NCBI RefSeq assembly: GCF_020509005.1
Contig: NC_063024.1
Location: 310,001 to 374,000, forward strand
Length of the DNA stretch: 64,000 bases
From: Fulvia fulva
Taxonomy: Eukaryota > Ascomycota > Dothideomycetes > Mycosphaerellales > Mycosphaerellaceae
Direction: 5' to 3'
Each line of letters starts with the position of its first letter. Position 1 is the stretch's first letter. The notes under the pieces were generated by a model. The model was not told the origin of the DNA, did not search any database, and saw nothing but the letters and a program-made list of their open reading frames with translations. Position numbers and translations under genes: made by a program. Positions 1 through 11,349 of the stretch are shown here, piece after piece.

Positions 1-1362
1 AGTGCGGGGGATGATCCATTGTTGGCGTAGGTAGTAGTCCCCGTTCTCGGTGGGGCCGAAGAGGGAGGAGTTGGCGGCTGGGATGATTTGCTTGAGCAGT
101 TCTTCGCGGTCTTGGGGCCAGTAGGCGGGGCCGGAGAGGCCGTCGTTCAGGGTCACGAATTGGTTCGCTTCACCGCCAAAGTCCCAGGCGGGGGCGTTGC
201 CGTAGGCTAGGAAGGTGGATGTGGCGTTCCCGGAGAGGAGGTCGGCGAGGTTCTTGGCGAGACCGTACCATCTGGAGGGACCGTAGAGGATGGGGAAGAT
301 GCCGTTGAACATGAGGTCTGGGTACGTCAGGGTGCCATAGAGGGTGCTATTGACGTAGACGCTGAGCGGTTGTTGTTGGATTTCTGCAAGCTTGGCAAAG
401 ACGATGTTATGGAGATCTTCCTTCGTCTCGGCTAGAGCGGTGAGGGAGCAGTTCTTGCCGGCTTTGATGCACTCGTCGAAGAATCCCTCGAGCACGTCTT
501 CGGTGTTGGTGAATTGCTCAGTGTCGAAGAAGTCGCCGTACCAGACGAAGTTGTTGGCCACGCCGTCGATGATGACTCTCTCGCTCCTTTCAGGGAAGAG
601 GGAGGCGTAGGTCTGGCCCAAGATCGTGCCGTATGAGAAGCCCCAGTACCACAGATTCTCCTGTCCGATGGCGTCAAGAATGCTGTTCATATCAGCAGCA
701 ACTTGCGGCGTGTTGATATAAGCACCGTGCTCGTCCATTGTTTCAGCACAAGCTTTCACGAAGTTCTGCGTCCAGGCAAAGACTTCCGGACTATCGTGAA
801 TCACCTCCGTGTCTCTGACACCGCTGAGCTCAAGTCTCGCTTCCTGAGTCGGATAGCACGATGCGAGCGGGAGAGATCCATTGATACCTCTTGGATCAAA
901 GGACAGTAGATGGAACCCTTCGCCAACGATATCCTGCAACTGCTTCCCGCGACGGAAAATGAACTCAGCACCGGATCCTCCGGGACCTCCGGGGTTGAGT
1001 AGGACATTTTGCGTAGCGTTTTTGCCTCTCAGTCTCACAAGTGGAATGCTGAAGGTCTTGTTCCCAGAGTTCGTGGCGTTGAATTGGTCCATTGGGACAG
1101 TAATGTTGGAGCATTCTACTTCACGCCCACTGACGTCGCCGCATGGCTTCCAGGAGATCTTCTCGCCTTCATAGCGATTATGGCCTTTATGTTTCTTGTG
1201 ATGACAGCTATGCCTTGAGAACGTCGGACCATGATTGAGCCATGTTGAGATGACAAGATAGCCCAGAATGAAGCCAATGATGGCCTTGCGGGCTGTGAAG
1301 GCGGTGGTTCGGGATGGTGCTGTGGCAGGAGGGCCTCCGGCCAGCGGTAGTCCTTTCTCCAT
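1..1362 (-). CDS. TAP-like alpha/beta hydrolase (secreted or membrane-anchored S33 peptidase type), partial
   Basis: An open frame of 454 codons begins at the ATG at 1360-1362 and runs leftwards off the window with no intron or stop, so the C-terminus is missing. Residues 27-42 are hydrophobic and followed by a His/Lys-rich stretch, which suggests a signal anchor. NPGGPGGSG at about 123-131 is the oxyanion-hole loop and GFSYGT around Ser243 is the nucleophile elbow, both typical of the tripeptidyl/prolyl aminopeptidase-like (TAP) alpha/beta hydrolases. Several N-x-S/T sites (for example in CSNIT and KNCS) fit a secretory route. The family cleaves N-terminal peptides or related substrates; the substrate here is unknown. 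The catalytic Asp and His and the TAP C-terminal domain lie beyond the edge. Confidence 0.85.
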   Translation of the reverse strand, partial: MEKGLPLAGGPPATAPSRTTAFTARKAIIGFILGYLVISTWLNHGPTFSRHSCHHKKHKGHNRYEGEKISWKPCGDVSGREVECSNITVPMDQFNATNSGNKTFSIPLVRLRGKNATQNVLLNPGGPGGSGAEFIFRRGKQLQDIVGEGFHLLSFDPRGINGSLPLASCYPTQEARLELSGVRDTEVIHDSPEVFAWTQNFVKACAETMDEHGAYINTPQVAADMNSILDAIGQENLWYWGFSYGTILGQTYASLFPERSERVIIDGVANNFVWYGDFFDTEQFTNTEDVLEGFFDECIKAGKNCSLTALAETKEDLHNIVFAKLAEIQQQPLSVYVNSTLYGTLTYPDLMFNGIFPILYGPSRWYGLAKNLADLLSGNATSTFLAYGNAPAWDFGGEANQFVTLNDGLSGPAYWPQDREELLKQIIPAANSSLFGPTENGDYYLRQQWIIPRT

Positions 1363-2225
1363 GGTTTCGATAGTCTCACCTAACGTATTGGATGAGATGG
1401 TGAAGTGCGATCAAGATATCAATGGCAATGTGGCTGCCTTGTGGCGATGGAAGTCGTTGACATGGAGACTGAGGTGGAGTAGTTCTACATGCAAGTTTGC
1501 GGCGTTCGGAGTTCGGTTGCAGCATCCTCCGAACATCAAGGTCACGATCACGACATCGACCACCGAGAGTCAGGCCAAAATATAATGATCATGATCACGC
1601 ACATTGACGGAGAAATGATATGTATGTCACGGAGACTTTCGATTTCGGCCAAGCATTTTCTCAACTGTTGCTTCAGACTTGCATGTCTGCACGTCCGCCA
1701 ACGTGAATCCCATGCACGGTCTCGTAATGCAGTGCATCAGACCCGAATTTCATTCGAGACGCTCAACAGGTACCCATTTGAGGGCAGAAGCAAAGCATGA
1801 CCTGTTGCAAAAGGCTGCGAAGACCCCTGTTCCATAGCTCTCGTGCCCCGATTGAAGTGTAAGACACCTGAACATGCACGCTTGAGATCCGTGCACTCAT
1901 CTTTGCTGCTCAGGGACTCAGTTGCATTGCTGCACTCCCTGTACGAAGGAGCCTCTTCTTACTCCGCTCCTTCGCATGGCCGCAGGCTTGCCAAGTGACG
2001 CTGAGTGTCGACGTACCCGCAACGTTCATTCAATCGATGATCTCGGTGGGCTGTGGTCAGTATGGAAACTGAGAGCATATATCGGAGGCTTGTGACGTGC
2101 GACATAAGAGAATTGCTGATACCTAGCCCAAACGGACCACTCTATTGCTTCAACACAATCGCCTTCCTGATGCTGCCTCATATACACAGTCCTTCCTTCA
2201 TATCCGCTCCCTTCTGCATTCGCAT
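1363..2225. other. Intergenic, no gene seen
   Basis: This 863-bp stretch holds the promoter of the leftward hydrolase and the 3' end of the leftward B12D-type gene. Short open frames occur on both strands, but none has introns, codon bias or recognisable motifs that argue for a gene. Confidence 0.6.
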
Positions 2226-2927
2226 CTAGTATCCCTCCTTGCCCCACTTGTTGTACTTCTCGTGCAAGCTCTAATCCAGTTATCAGCATCCTTCCACATG
2301 CCATCTTCTCCAGTCCCTCTCGTGTCTTGTCTGTACATACCTTTGGCAAGTTCACATTCGGAATGATAACCTCGTTCAACGCACTTGGTGCATCCTTCTT
2401 TCCCTTAGATGGGTCACCGCCAGGGTGGTACTGGTATCGCGCATCGGAGCCCGTGTTCCATGGCTCGGAGCCGTGGACCTTTGCGACGCTGTTCTCGGAG
2501 GAGGAAGATGTTGGGTTGCGGGAGAAATGCCAGCCTGCGAGGGCAAAGGCGCCGGTCATGATCGAGAGGAGGATCTAGAAGTCGCATAGCTATGTTAGTA
2601 TCTCATACTGCTTCGCCATGAGGTAGATGTGTGTCGACTGAACGTACGTAGAGCTCAGGATCCCGCTTGGCGCCCTTCTTGAGGACGTTTGGGTCGGCGA
2701 CCTCGCCGCCTTGGTCAGCGGCAGAAACTGGAAGTAAGGCATGTCAGCCTGTGTGTTTTAATAGAGAAGCAGAGGCCACGAGGGCTCTGGAGGTATTCCA
2801 GTCGCCGTAGCATGACTTCTGCGTATGGCCGTCTCTTACCATTGCCGGATGCGAATCGGCGCTGGACGCGCTGTGCTGGGCGGATGGACTGGCGGGTGGC
2901 CTGGAGGGCGACTCTTCGTGCGATCAT
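2226..2927 (-). CDS. Mitochondrial B12D/MLRQ-like small membrane protein
   Basis: Four exons join cleanly on the minus strand: 2840-2927, 2648-2727, 2341-2574 and 2226-2270, giving 148 aa. All introns are GT-AG and the summed lengths stay in frame. The N-terminus is rich in Arg, Ala and Gln (MIARRVALQATRQ...RRFAS), a typical mitochondrial presequence. KRDPELY followed by one hydrophobic segment and a SRNPTSSS tail matches the B12D/MLRQ family, whose best-known member is the NDUFA4-type subunit of the respiratory chain. The C-terminus ends LHEKYNKWGKEGY, a conserved-looking motif that I recall in fungal members. A role in complex I or IV assembly is inferred from the family, not shown. It is divergently transcribed from the palmitoyltransferase gene. 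Confidence 0.75.
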
Positions 2928-3266
2928 CGTGGAGACTGTGGAGGTGTGTGTGATATCGGGGTGACTGTGGTGGTGGTGCAGTGCTCAAAGGCCAATGGGA
3001 TGTCGTGATGCCTGAAGCTTTGGTGAAGTTGTACTGTAGGGCAGCATCGCGCCGGAACGTGCCGAGCGTGAAGGCCCCTGCCACGTCTGCATCTGTCGAT
3101 CGCATTCACTCTAGATTGAATGTGGCCGTTGACAGGAGGCAAACACTCCTGCTGTACATAACAGTACATGCAATCCATATCGCATTGATCGCGCGACTCC
3201 GACTTGAGACTATGAATCTCACGCGAGTTGTGCGCCAACATAGACACCGGCCACGATAGCCCGACC
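2928..3266. promoter_or_regulatory. Divergent intergenic region (B12D-like gene / palmitoyltransferase)
   Basis: This 339-bp gap separates two head-to-head start codons and must hold both promoters. I see no clear TATA box or factor site. Confidence 0.5.
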
Positions 3267-5384
3267 ATGGCTGCCAACTTCAGCGACCCTAACCACAGAG
3301 GCACCACATTCCCGACTTTCCTCGACAACGATCCCTACCCGACCTCACAGGATGGTCGGCCACTCTCAGCCTCGTCGACCAACACGTCAGAGTTCATCGC
3401 GAGCCAGAGCCGCGAAGACATCCCCTCGAGCACAGGTCCCGTAGGCGAGCCACCTCCTTCGCGACCAACGAGCGGCGTCACATCGAACGATCCCAGCTAT
3501 GGTCGGGGAGGCTCACGTGCATCATGGGCGTCACCACCTATGACACCTTCCTCGAGAAGAGGCTTCACGGCCTTCCACCCGAAACGAGAGGACATGGGGA
3601 GCAGGCAGAGTAGCAGACCGGGCTCAGCCGTGGGGTCGACACATGTTCCAAGTCTCATTTCGCAGGGCTTCAGTCGGCCTATGAGTCCACAGATGCTACA
3701 GGCGCAAAGAGGTCAGACTATCATGAATCGGACTGGCTCGGCGTCTGGACTACGGCAGAACGCATTTCATCAAGCGCAGAACAGTGTCGCAGAAGAGCAG
3801 GAGATACCAGATCGCAGACATCGCTACAGCAATGCTTCAGTGAAAACACAGCAGGAGACAGAGCAGCCCACAAGAGATGGTACAGCCTCGCCTCCACCTC
3901 TACCAGCTAGTAGGGGCTTCTCGATCACCAGTTCGAGTAATGGGCATGGCCTGCAGAGCGCTGCTGGCCCGGGCAGTGTCACCACGAATAATAGTATTGC
4001 TCCGCTCAACACACGGTTACAACAAGATCAGCAAAAGGCTGTTCCACCAACACCGAAATCACCGCTTTCTTTCCGTGCGTCGCTCGGTCTCAATTCGAGA
4101 CATTCCAGCAGACGAGACACGCACGACCGCAAGCCATCAAGATCACACGAAAAGCTGCACTCTAATCCAAGTTCTCCGCTCAACACAACGAACGAGAAAT
4201 CAATGTCTAATATGGCGGGAAACACGAAGGGCACTGGAAACTATGCGGGCAAGAACTACGAATACTTTGCTGGAAACATGCTCTTCTTCTTGTCTGGAAG
4301 ATGTCTGAACACGAAAGCGCAGCCCCTCAACATCGCCACCTTCATCTTGACGGTACTCCCTGCGGCACTGTTCTTCGCCTTCAGCGCACCTTGGTTATGG
4401 ATGAACCTATCACCAGCCATTCCGATTGTGTTCGCCTACGTCTTCTTCGTGACGATGTCATCCTTCTTGCACGCAGCGTTCTCGGACCCTGGCATTCTTC
4501 CACGAAATTTACATCCGCATCCACCGAATGCAGACGAAGATAAGGACCCTCTGACTGTCGGTCCTCCGACCACCGAGTGGGTGCTGGTCAAGACATTCCC
4601 CGGTCGAAAGCAACCTTCGCCTCAAGCGGATGCCGAGAATGGATCTGTAAATCAAGGCTCAACAGCGATGGAAGTACCCACCAAGTACTGTAAGTCATGC
4701 AACATCTGGCGACCTCCACGCGCCCATCACTGCCGCACCTGCGACGCCTGCATCGAATCTCAAGACCACCACTGCGTCTGGCTCAACAACTGCGTCGGTC
4801 GTCGCAACTATCGCTTCTTCTTCGGCTTCGTGGGCTTCGCAAGTCTCATGGCCTTCCTCCTCCTCGCCTTCAGCCTGGTCCACATCGGCTACTACGCCCA
4901 GCAAAACGACCTATCCTTCGGCACAGCACTAGGCGGACGGATTCAGGAGCGCATCGCATTCGCGATGTTCATATATAGTATTCTGGCTCTACCCTACCCT
5001 GGTTCGCTGTTTGTGTACCATCTGTTCCTCGTTGGGAGGGGAGAAACGACGCGCGAGTATCTGAACAGCCACAAGTTCCTGCCCAAAGATCGTCATCGAC
5101 CGTTCTCGCAGGCGAGTCTCTTGAGGAACTGGATGGCCGTACTCTTCAGGCCGAGAAGTCCGAGCTACATGAGCTTCAAGCGTCCTTACCAAGAAGGCGA
5201 CACCCGACTCGGCTACACAATGACGAAGCAACAGAGGATCGAGAAAGCAAAGGAAGACTCGAAGCGGTATAGCATACAAGGTGCCGAGAAGAAGGCTACG
5301 CAACCAGATAGTGGGATCGAGATGAGCAAACTTTCATCGAGAGGCTTGTCGACACGGGAAGGAGATGGGTCTACCACGGTCTAG
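3267..5384 (+). CDS. ERF2: DHHC palmitoyltransferase (ERF2 type)
   Basis: A single exon encodes 705 aa from the ATG at 3267; an in-frame ATG 39 bp upstream (3228) gives a non-conserved extension and was not chosen. The first 320 residues are Ser/Thr/Pro-rich, low complexity and probably disordered. Two hydrophobic segments follow around 360-405, then the cysteine-rich domain KYCKSCNIWRPPRAHHCRTC and the catalytic DHHC at residues 500-503 (DHHCVWLNNCVGRRNYR), then two more membrane spans. This order is that of four-pass DHHC S-acyltransferases; the WLNNCVG form is typical of the ERF2 branch, which palmitoylates Ras-type proteins on endomembranes with a partner protein (Erf4). The long N-terminal extension is usual in filamentous fungi. 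Confidence 0.9.
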   Translation: MAANFSDPNHRGTTFPTFLDNDPYPTSQDGRPLSASSTNTSEFIASQSREDIPSSTGPVGEPPPSRPTSGVTSNDPSYGRGGSRASWASPPMTPSSRRGFTAFHPKREDMGSRQSSRPGSAVGSTHVPSLISQGFSRPMSPQMLQAQRGQTIMNRTGSASGLRQNAFHQAQNSVAEEQEIPDRRHRYSNASVKTQQETEQPTRDGTASPPPLPASRGFSITSSSNGHGLQSAAGPGSVTTNNSIAPLNTRLQQDQQKAVPPTPKSPLSFRASLGLNSRHSSRRDTHDRKPSRSHEKLHSNPSSPLNTTNEKSMSNMAGNTKGTGNYAGKNYEYFAGNMLFFLSGRCLNTKAQPLNIATFILTVLPAALFFAFSAPWLWMNLSPAIPIVFAYVFFVTMSSFLHAAFSDPGILPRNLHPHPPNADEDKDPLTVGPPTTEWVLVKTFPGRKQPSPQADAENGSVNQGSTAMEVPTKYCKSCNIWRPPRAHHCRTCDACIESQDHHCVWLNNCVGRRNYRFFFGFVGFASLMAFLLLAFSLVHIGYYAQQNDLSFGTALGGRIQERIAFAMFIYSILALPYPGSLFVYHLFLVGRGETTREYLNSHKFLPKDRHRPFSQASLLRNWMAVLFRPRSPSYMSFKRPYQEGDTRLGYTMTKQQRIEKAKEDSKRYSIQGAEKKATQPDSGIEMSKLSSRGLSTREGDGSTTV

Positions 5385-5931
5385 GAGCTGCCGAAGTGTT
5401 GCACTGGAACGAGAGAGTCGGATCGTTTTGCAGCAGCGTTGGAGTTTGGGAGGGATGTGTAAAGTCCTATATATAATAGCGGGCGAGGAGCAGCGACCCA
5501 GAGGCATTGCAAGGGCGGGGCGCTGGGGGCGAGATACCCTTTGGTCAGATATATGCATAGTGTAGAGTAATGTGCAATGTTGTTCATTCTTCCCACTGCA
5601 CCGATTGACAGCACCAGTCTCGAGCGCCGACAACAACCCGAATCCGAACTACAGTGATAGGAACAAATGCGTCTCAAGTAGGCGCAGCTGTCTCACTCTG
5701 CATATCAACAAGAAGGAACGAGTGCCCTCCGAACCTTGTCTCTACTGCACTCATCATAGCATTTGTTCCTGACGACCCATACGGTCGACCTCGTATACCG
5801 TATCGTATCGTCTGCAAAGCCACAATGGTACCCACCCCATGCCGGGCTATTCGGCAAGAACCGGAGACCTCGCATTCTCGTTTAAAGCCCACGCCGCTCC
5901 CACCTCATCGAGCTTCAGGTTGTGCGTTGCG
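5385..5931. other. Intergenic, no gene seen
   Basis: The left part is the 3' region of the palmitoyltransferase gene, with a short AT run (tatatataat near 5468) that could help 3' end formation. The right part is the promoter of the Zn2Cys6 gene. Small overlapping frames here lack coding character. Confidence 0.5.
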
Positions 5932-7315
5932 ATGGACCGAATTGGGAGTGGGAGTGAGGCTACGGCTAATGGTGCACTGCATGAACACAGTGCGCAAGAC
6001 TCTCAACACTCCCATGGCTCCGCGCGCTCGCATGGCTCGCGAAGTTCGCGCACACCAACGCCAGCGAGAGAAAGCAAGAAGCCGCGAGCTCCACATACGA
6101 AGTCGAGGCAAGGGTGTCTACGGTGCAAGAGGCGGAGGGTGAAGGTAGGTCATCATCAATGCAATGCCAGGCGGTGTGCTGACCTACATGCCTTAGTGTA
6201 ACGAACAACGACCCAAATGCCGCGCATGCCAGATCCGTAACGAGAGCTGCAAGTACCCCGACCTAGTAGCCTGCTCAACATGTCTACGCACCGACTGCAT
6301 CTGCTTCAACGACCCCATCCCCCCAGCCCAACAACGCGCAGACGACTCCGCCGTCGACTTCGAGTTCATCTACCACTACGGCCGCTTCACCTACGACACA
6401 GTCGCCGTCGAGCCCATCACCGAGAACGCCAAACCCCTCTTCCAGCCACCAGCATGTCTCCAGCACCCCTTCCTCATGGACCTCTTCATGGCCCTTGCCG
6501 CCACACACCTCGCCACCTCGAACCCAGCCGAAGCGTCCAAATACATTGTCCACGCGATCCGCTACCAGAACCGCGCCTTTGGCCGCTTCAGCGGAGTCCT
6601 AGTCGACCCGAAAGTAGAAGACTGCCTCCCCATGTTCCTCTTCTCCGCCATGCTCGGTATCCTCCAACTAGCCCTCTCCCGCGTCCCCCGACCCACCGAC
6701 CAATCCCAATCCATCCCCCCAATCGAAACGCTCCTCGAACTCCGCCGTCTATGGCGCGGCTCAAAATCTATCCTCCAGCACTCACGCGGCATCATGTCCT
6801 CGGAGAACTACCAATCCATCTTCGACGACGATGAAGCCCCACGACGCGAACACCTCAAGACTCCCGTTAGCGACAAGGATCTGCAAGGCGAATGCTACGG
6901 CCCTCTGAATGATCTGCTCAATCTCGTCGATGCTACGTTTCCGACTGACTCTACATCTTTTCCAATCCCGATCCAGGAAATAGATCCAGCAGCCGTTTCG
7001 GACGACGAGGCTTGTAAGCTCGCCGTCGCGTGGCTTCGTCGTATTACCGGTCTGCATCTCAGCAGTCGGCCAGCGCAGCTGCTGGCGTGGCCGGTCGTGA
7101 TCCCGGAGAAGTTCCTGCACTTGGTGCAAGCGGAGAATCCTAGGGCGCAGGCGATTTGTGCGTGTTATGGGTTTTTGTTGAGGAGGTTGAACGATCGGTG
7201 GTGGGCGCATGGGTTTGGGCAGGATTTGATCTTGCAGCTGGCGAGTCCTAGGAATAGGGCGATTTATGCGGAGTTTTATCGGAGGTTGTTTGAGAGTGCT
7301 ATGACGGATGGATGA
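5932..7315 (+). CDS. Zn2Cys6 transcription factor (sterol-uptake-control-like layout)
   Basis: Two exons, 5932-6144 and 6197-7315, give 443 aa. The 52-bp intron (gtaggt...ccttag) falls exactly between Lys71 and Cys72 inside the zinc cluster. The cluster runs C62-x2-C65-x6-C72-x6-C79-x2-C82-x6-C89, a perfect binuclear Zn2Cys6 spacing, preceded by the basic HTKSRQGCLRCKRRRVK. This spelling and the position close to the N-terminus resemble UPC2/ECM22-like regulators and many fungal cluster regulators. The remaining 350 residues are largely helical, as in fungal-specific transcription factor domains. Targets are unknown; sterol control is only a resemblance. ATG 5932 is chosen because it opens the Ser/His-rich lead into the zinc cluster; an earlier in-frame ATG at 5839 is possible. 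Confidence 0.85.
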
Positions 7316-7715
7316 CTAGCATAGTCGTGACGATGATATATGCCTGCCAGACAGGCGTGGGCGCAGGAGACTGCCTCGGTGCTGGAAGCTTGATATTTTG
7401 AGAGCGATCCATTGCCTGGAACGAACGAGAATGCTGGGAGTAGCGGCAGGATCAGGGCGCAGGATGCTCTGAGACCGAAGTTGGCGCGCAATGAGCGGCA
7501 AGGGATGGTGCATGAGGGTTTGTGTCACCAGAAGCAGCTGAGAATGTGAGCCAAGGAGCAATGACTGTCTCCTGCAAAGTGGTCTGGCATACGTTTTGAA
7601 GCAGTAATGAGCTCAAGCGCTCAGTAACAGGTACACCACGTACAGACTGCACCCCAGCCCTCTGTCATACAACGACCCACATCCCGTTCCACTGCCCTAA
7701 ATATCCCACACCTCT
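7316..7715. other. Convergent intergenic region
   Basis: These 400 bp lie between the 3' ends of the Zn2Cys6 gene and the receptor gene. No conserved feature is visible. Confidence 0.5.
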
Positions 7716-9598
7716 TCACCGCCGCAAACTCGGCGAAGACTGCGAACTCTCCCAATCACTCTCCTGCACCCTCCACTCCAACTCCCTACTCTCCCTCAAC
7801 TCCCTCAACGCACTCTGCTGCTCCTCACTAGCACCGGGGAACCTCCCCCCACCCCCACCCCTCGGCACCACCACATCATCCGTCGGCTTATCAATAACCT
7901 TCACCTCATGCAACCTCCCCTCGCCATCCCTATAACTCATCTTCGTCGCCGTAACCTCCCTCGCCCTCGGCGGCTCATGCCTCAACTCAATCCCGCCCTC
8001 ACTCGTATTCTTCCAGCACCCCCTCTCCAACTTCTCCGTCGGCGCGGACGCCTCACTCTCATTCCACTCGGTATTCGCATCGAAGTCGTCAGCCTGGCGC
8101 ATCCGCAGCATTTCATCAACCCCGACGGGATTTTCCGGGTCGATGATGGCTGGGTGGGTGGGGGCTTTGGATTCGGTGGAAGTGGCGGAGAGGGGTTTTC
8201 CCGAGAGGGAGGCGTAGAGGCGTTGGAGCAGGCCGGCCATGGCGGGCATGCAGGTGCAGACTATGGAGAGGTTGCATTCGATTGCGGACCAGATTATGGA
8301 CCAGGAGTATTCCCATGTGGGGTTTGAGGAGAGGCCGATTTTTACGAGGTATTGGAGGCGGACCTGCGGGAGGGACGGGGTTAGGGTGGTGGAGTGGGAG
8401 AGGGGGGGGGGCTTACGATGCTGCAGATTGTGACGACGAGGCCGGCCATGAAGATGAGGCAGACGCCGGTCTTGCGGCGCCAGGAGATGTTGAGTTTGAG
8501 GAAGTTGTGGAGGGGGAGGACGAAGACGAAGACGTCGTAGGCGATGTTGATGGCTCCGAGGACGTAGATCTGGGCGGCTTGTTGGACGCAGTGACCTTCG
8601 TGCAGGCCGTCCCATTGAGTCCAAGTGTAGCTGACCTGAGATTGAGGTCAGTCGCTATGTCGGCCCAACGTGATACTGCGGTACTTACTGGACTGCATTG
8701 TGCCACAAAGCTGAACGCAAAACCGAGCAGCGTCAAGAGATGGATAACGATGAAGACCCAACATGTTCTGCGGAACCATCTCGACACCGCCTCCTCTGTC
8801 CAGATACGGAGGTAAAGCTGCAAGATGGACACTTTCGTCAGCATGACCAGGCAAGTGTAAAGGATCTCGAAGACGTAGAATTCCTGTTTTGCGTCAGCTC
8901 AGGAGCGAGAGTATATTCTGCGATTGGCCTACCTTCAGCATCGTCGTGATCTCATCCGCCGATAGTGTATAATTATCAGCGCCTAAGCCATTGTCCGTCA
9001 TAGCCTGAATGATCGCGCAGAACGGCAACAGAAGCGCCAGACAGGCGAGAATCGTCCAGTCATCCGTGCCATAACCACTCCCCTTGAAGCGCTCTGGCCT
9101 CGCGACAAAACGTGCAGCGACAAAAACGACTGCAACACCGAAGAACGTCCATGTGACGACTCTGACAGTCCGGGATCTGATGCGGCTGGCGGCACCACAT
9201 GTATCCTTTGAGAACCGCTCGGCCACTATCAGAGAGTCAGCACATGTAGGGGACGGAGAGAGTGGGAAACGAACGAAGCTGATCTGGGATCGTGCAGTTG
9301 GAGTACAGGCAAGCGGAAACATCGGTCGTCAGGTTCTGGTTGGGACATATGCCGTTGATGTCGTCGAGGGCCACATCGTACTGAGGTAAGACCTGGGCAA
9401 AGCACAATTGCTATGGTTCGGTCAGCTGGGTAATGCGTCCATTCCGTGAGCCTCTAGAGATCTTACGGCGCAACGAGGCACGGGAAGTGCTGCGGCGGCG
9501 TCTGTTGCCTCGGGATCCGTTTCGTTTGCCGTCTGTTGAGCAGAAGAGATGCCGAGCAGGGCGAAGCAGACCACGGAAAGAGTGTGAGTGAGCTTCAT
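7716..9598 (-). CDS. CFEM-domain seven-helix receptor (PTH11 type)
   Basis: Six exons join in frame: 9467-9598, 9275-9410, 8933-9225, 8689-8883, 8417-8635 and 7716-8363, giving 540 aa. Residues 1-20 form a signal peptide (MKLTHTLSVVCFALLGISSA). A short CFEM-like domain follows, with cysteines in PRCAQLC, NGIC and ACLYSNC, ending TIPDQLLAERFSKDTCG. Seven hydrophobic segments follow, including VVTWTFFGVAVVFVAARFVA, and the loop GYGTDDWTIL typical of the fungal rhodopsin-like domain of PTH11-class receptors. The tail is about 180 residues, hydrophilic and charged, with a Gly run. In plant pathogens this class senses surface or host cues; the ligand here is unknown. The start at 9598 is preferred over the in-frame ATG at 9622 because it opens the signal peptide. 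Confidence 0.88.
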
Positions 9599-11349
9599 AT
9601 TGACGTGCTGTCGACCGTGCAAGAGCTCTGCAGTACTCTTCTTCTTCTGGGAGCGATGATGAAGCTCGGGGACGTTGAGGCTCGCAAGTCTTGCAAGTTC
9701 AGCTCATGACCTCCATCACGTCACTGACATCCTAATTTTGCCTACTTCAGGTGACTTTGGACGACGTATCACAACTCAGCAGTCGGCATCTAGGCGACGT
9801 AGAGTACTAAGGATGACCTTGTACGAGTATACCAAGTTGGAGCGGGATTCTGGTACTTGAGTCGTGAAAAGCGGCATCATACCCGAGCATCCTGCAGACA
9901 GCGGCTCGAGAGTGGCGACATGACTCGCTATTGCGGCCATCAGTCTCGAAGCTCGCATGCCTGCCTGTCGCTCGACCTCTAGCTGTATGTAGTTCAGCGA
10001 CGGGGTGTGCGTTTGGACGGTGATTTGGACGTTCAAACAACAGAGCCTGTTGTGATCGCAGATGCTTCCAAGCAAGATTGGGAGAGCATTGCACACGGGC
10101 CAAAGAGTGCCGAGCTCGTCGAGGACTGATGGCACATCTCTTCGTCTTGGGATCAAACGTGCTTAGTCGATACTGCAAGTGGCTGAACGGCATCACCACA
10201 TGTTCCTGCATCGGCAGCTGTGGTCGGTGATGCTGTGGTTGGAGGCGTCGATACACAGGCATGAACCTGGAGAACGACCCGTCTCAGAGGACATTTGGCC
10301 AATCGATGTACGAATTCTGCTACGCGGAGTCCGGAGAAGAAGAATATGCAGTAGCCATTGCTTGCGACAACCAGAGAGTGGAGTCGACCCGTCCATGCCT
10401 TGGTTTCTGGCCTGTCCTGGGCCGTTCGTAAAGCTCGTAGGTCCCACGCAAGTGTTTCAATTGCCATCTGCTCGAGTGATGTCCTCAGCGACCGGTGGTC
10501 CAGAAGTGTAGCATTGCCCTCAGATGCCATCACGATGTCCTATACGGCCGGACGAATGGTGAAACGCGGGAAGACTGTGAGCTGGAATGCGGCGAACGGG
10601 CGGCAAAAGGCGAACGCCACGTAAGTCCAGGCACCGTTCGCGGGGCTATAGCAGATACATATAAACATAGCTTGTAGTACTCCTGAGCCGGACGGTAGAG
10701 GACATGAGTAGGAGATGGGAAACTTGTGCAATGTGATGGAACGGCGTTGGGAGAGAGTCAGAGCGAAGTGAAGCGAGAAGTCAGGCAGCGCTCAGGCCAG
10801 CGGTCGTTCGACCAATCAGAGAAAGGTAGCAATTGTGGCCATTTCCTTGCTGGTAGCAAGATCATGTCGTCGTGCGCAGTGTCCGGCGTACCAAGCCGTC
10901 CTTCCAAGTCTCCTCTCTTGCGAAGATACAGCCAGAGACGGCATGAACGGCCGCCCCTTGCTGATACGAGATCGGACTCTTCTCTCACTGCACTTTCGAC
11001 GATGCTTGCTATGCAGGAAATGCTTGTATCCAAGTCCTCGTTGCCGGCAAGGAGTGAAGACAAGAGAGAGAAAGAACATCATCGTTACCTCCACAACCAA
11101 CAGCATCTGCATCGGCACAGCGGTGCGATGCGCGCGGAAACAATCCTCAGTGCGGAGTCGTTGCCGCGACACGAGGACAGCATGAACCTTAAAGTCCAAT
11201 CGCATCGTCCATTTTGTTGCTGACGTCAGTCTTGTAGGTGAATGTTGCCACTGCATATCACCAAGTATCGCCATCACATTGGAGGGCAAAGTGAGCAGAC
11301 ACGCCTCACCTATCAATCCTGTTGTCGTACTAGCCTCAACACCACCACC
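9599..11349. other. 1.75-kb gene-poor interval
   Basis: The interval holds the promoter of the receptor gene (left) and of the flavocytochrome gene (right). On the minus strand two open frames, 10153-10533 (126 codons) and 9776-10156 (126 codons), abut in different frames, and 9807-10262 overlaps them. I could not join them through convincing splice sites and recognise no domain. An orphan gene, a pseudogene or a noncoding transcript are all possible. Confidence 0.4.
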
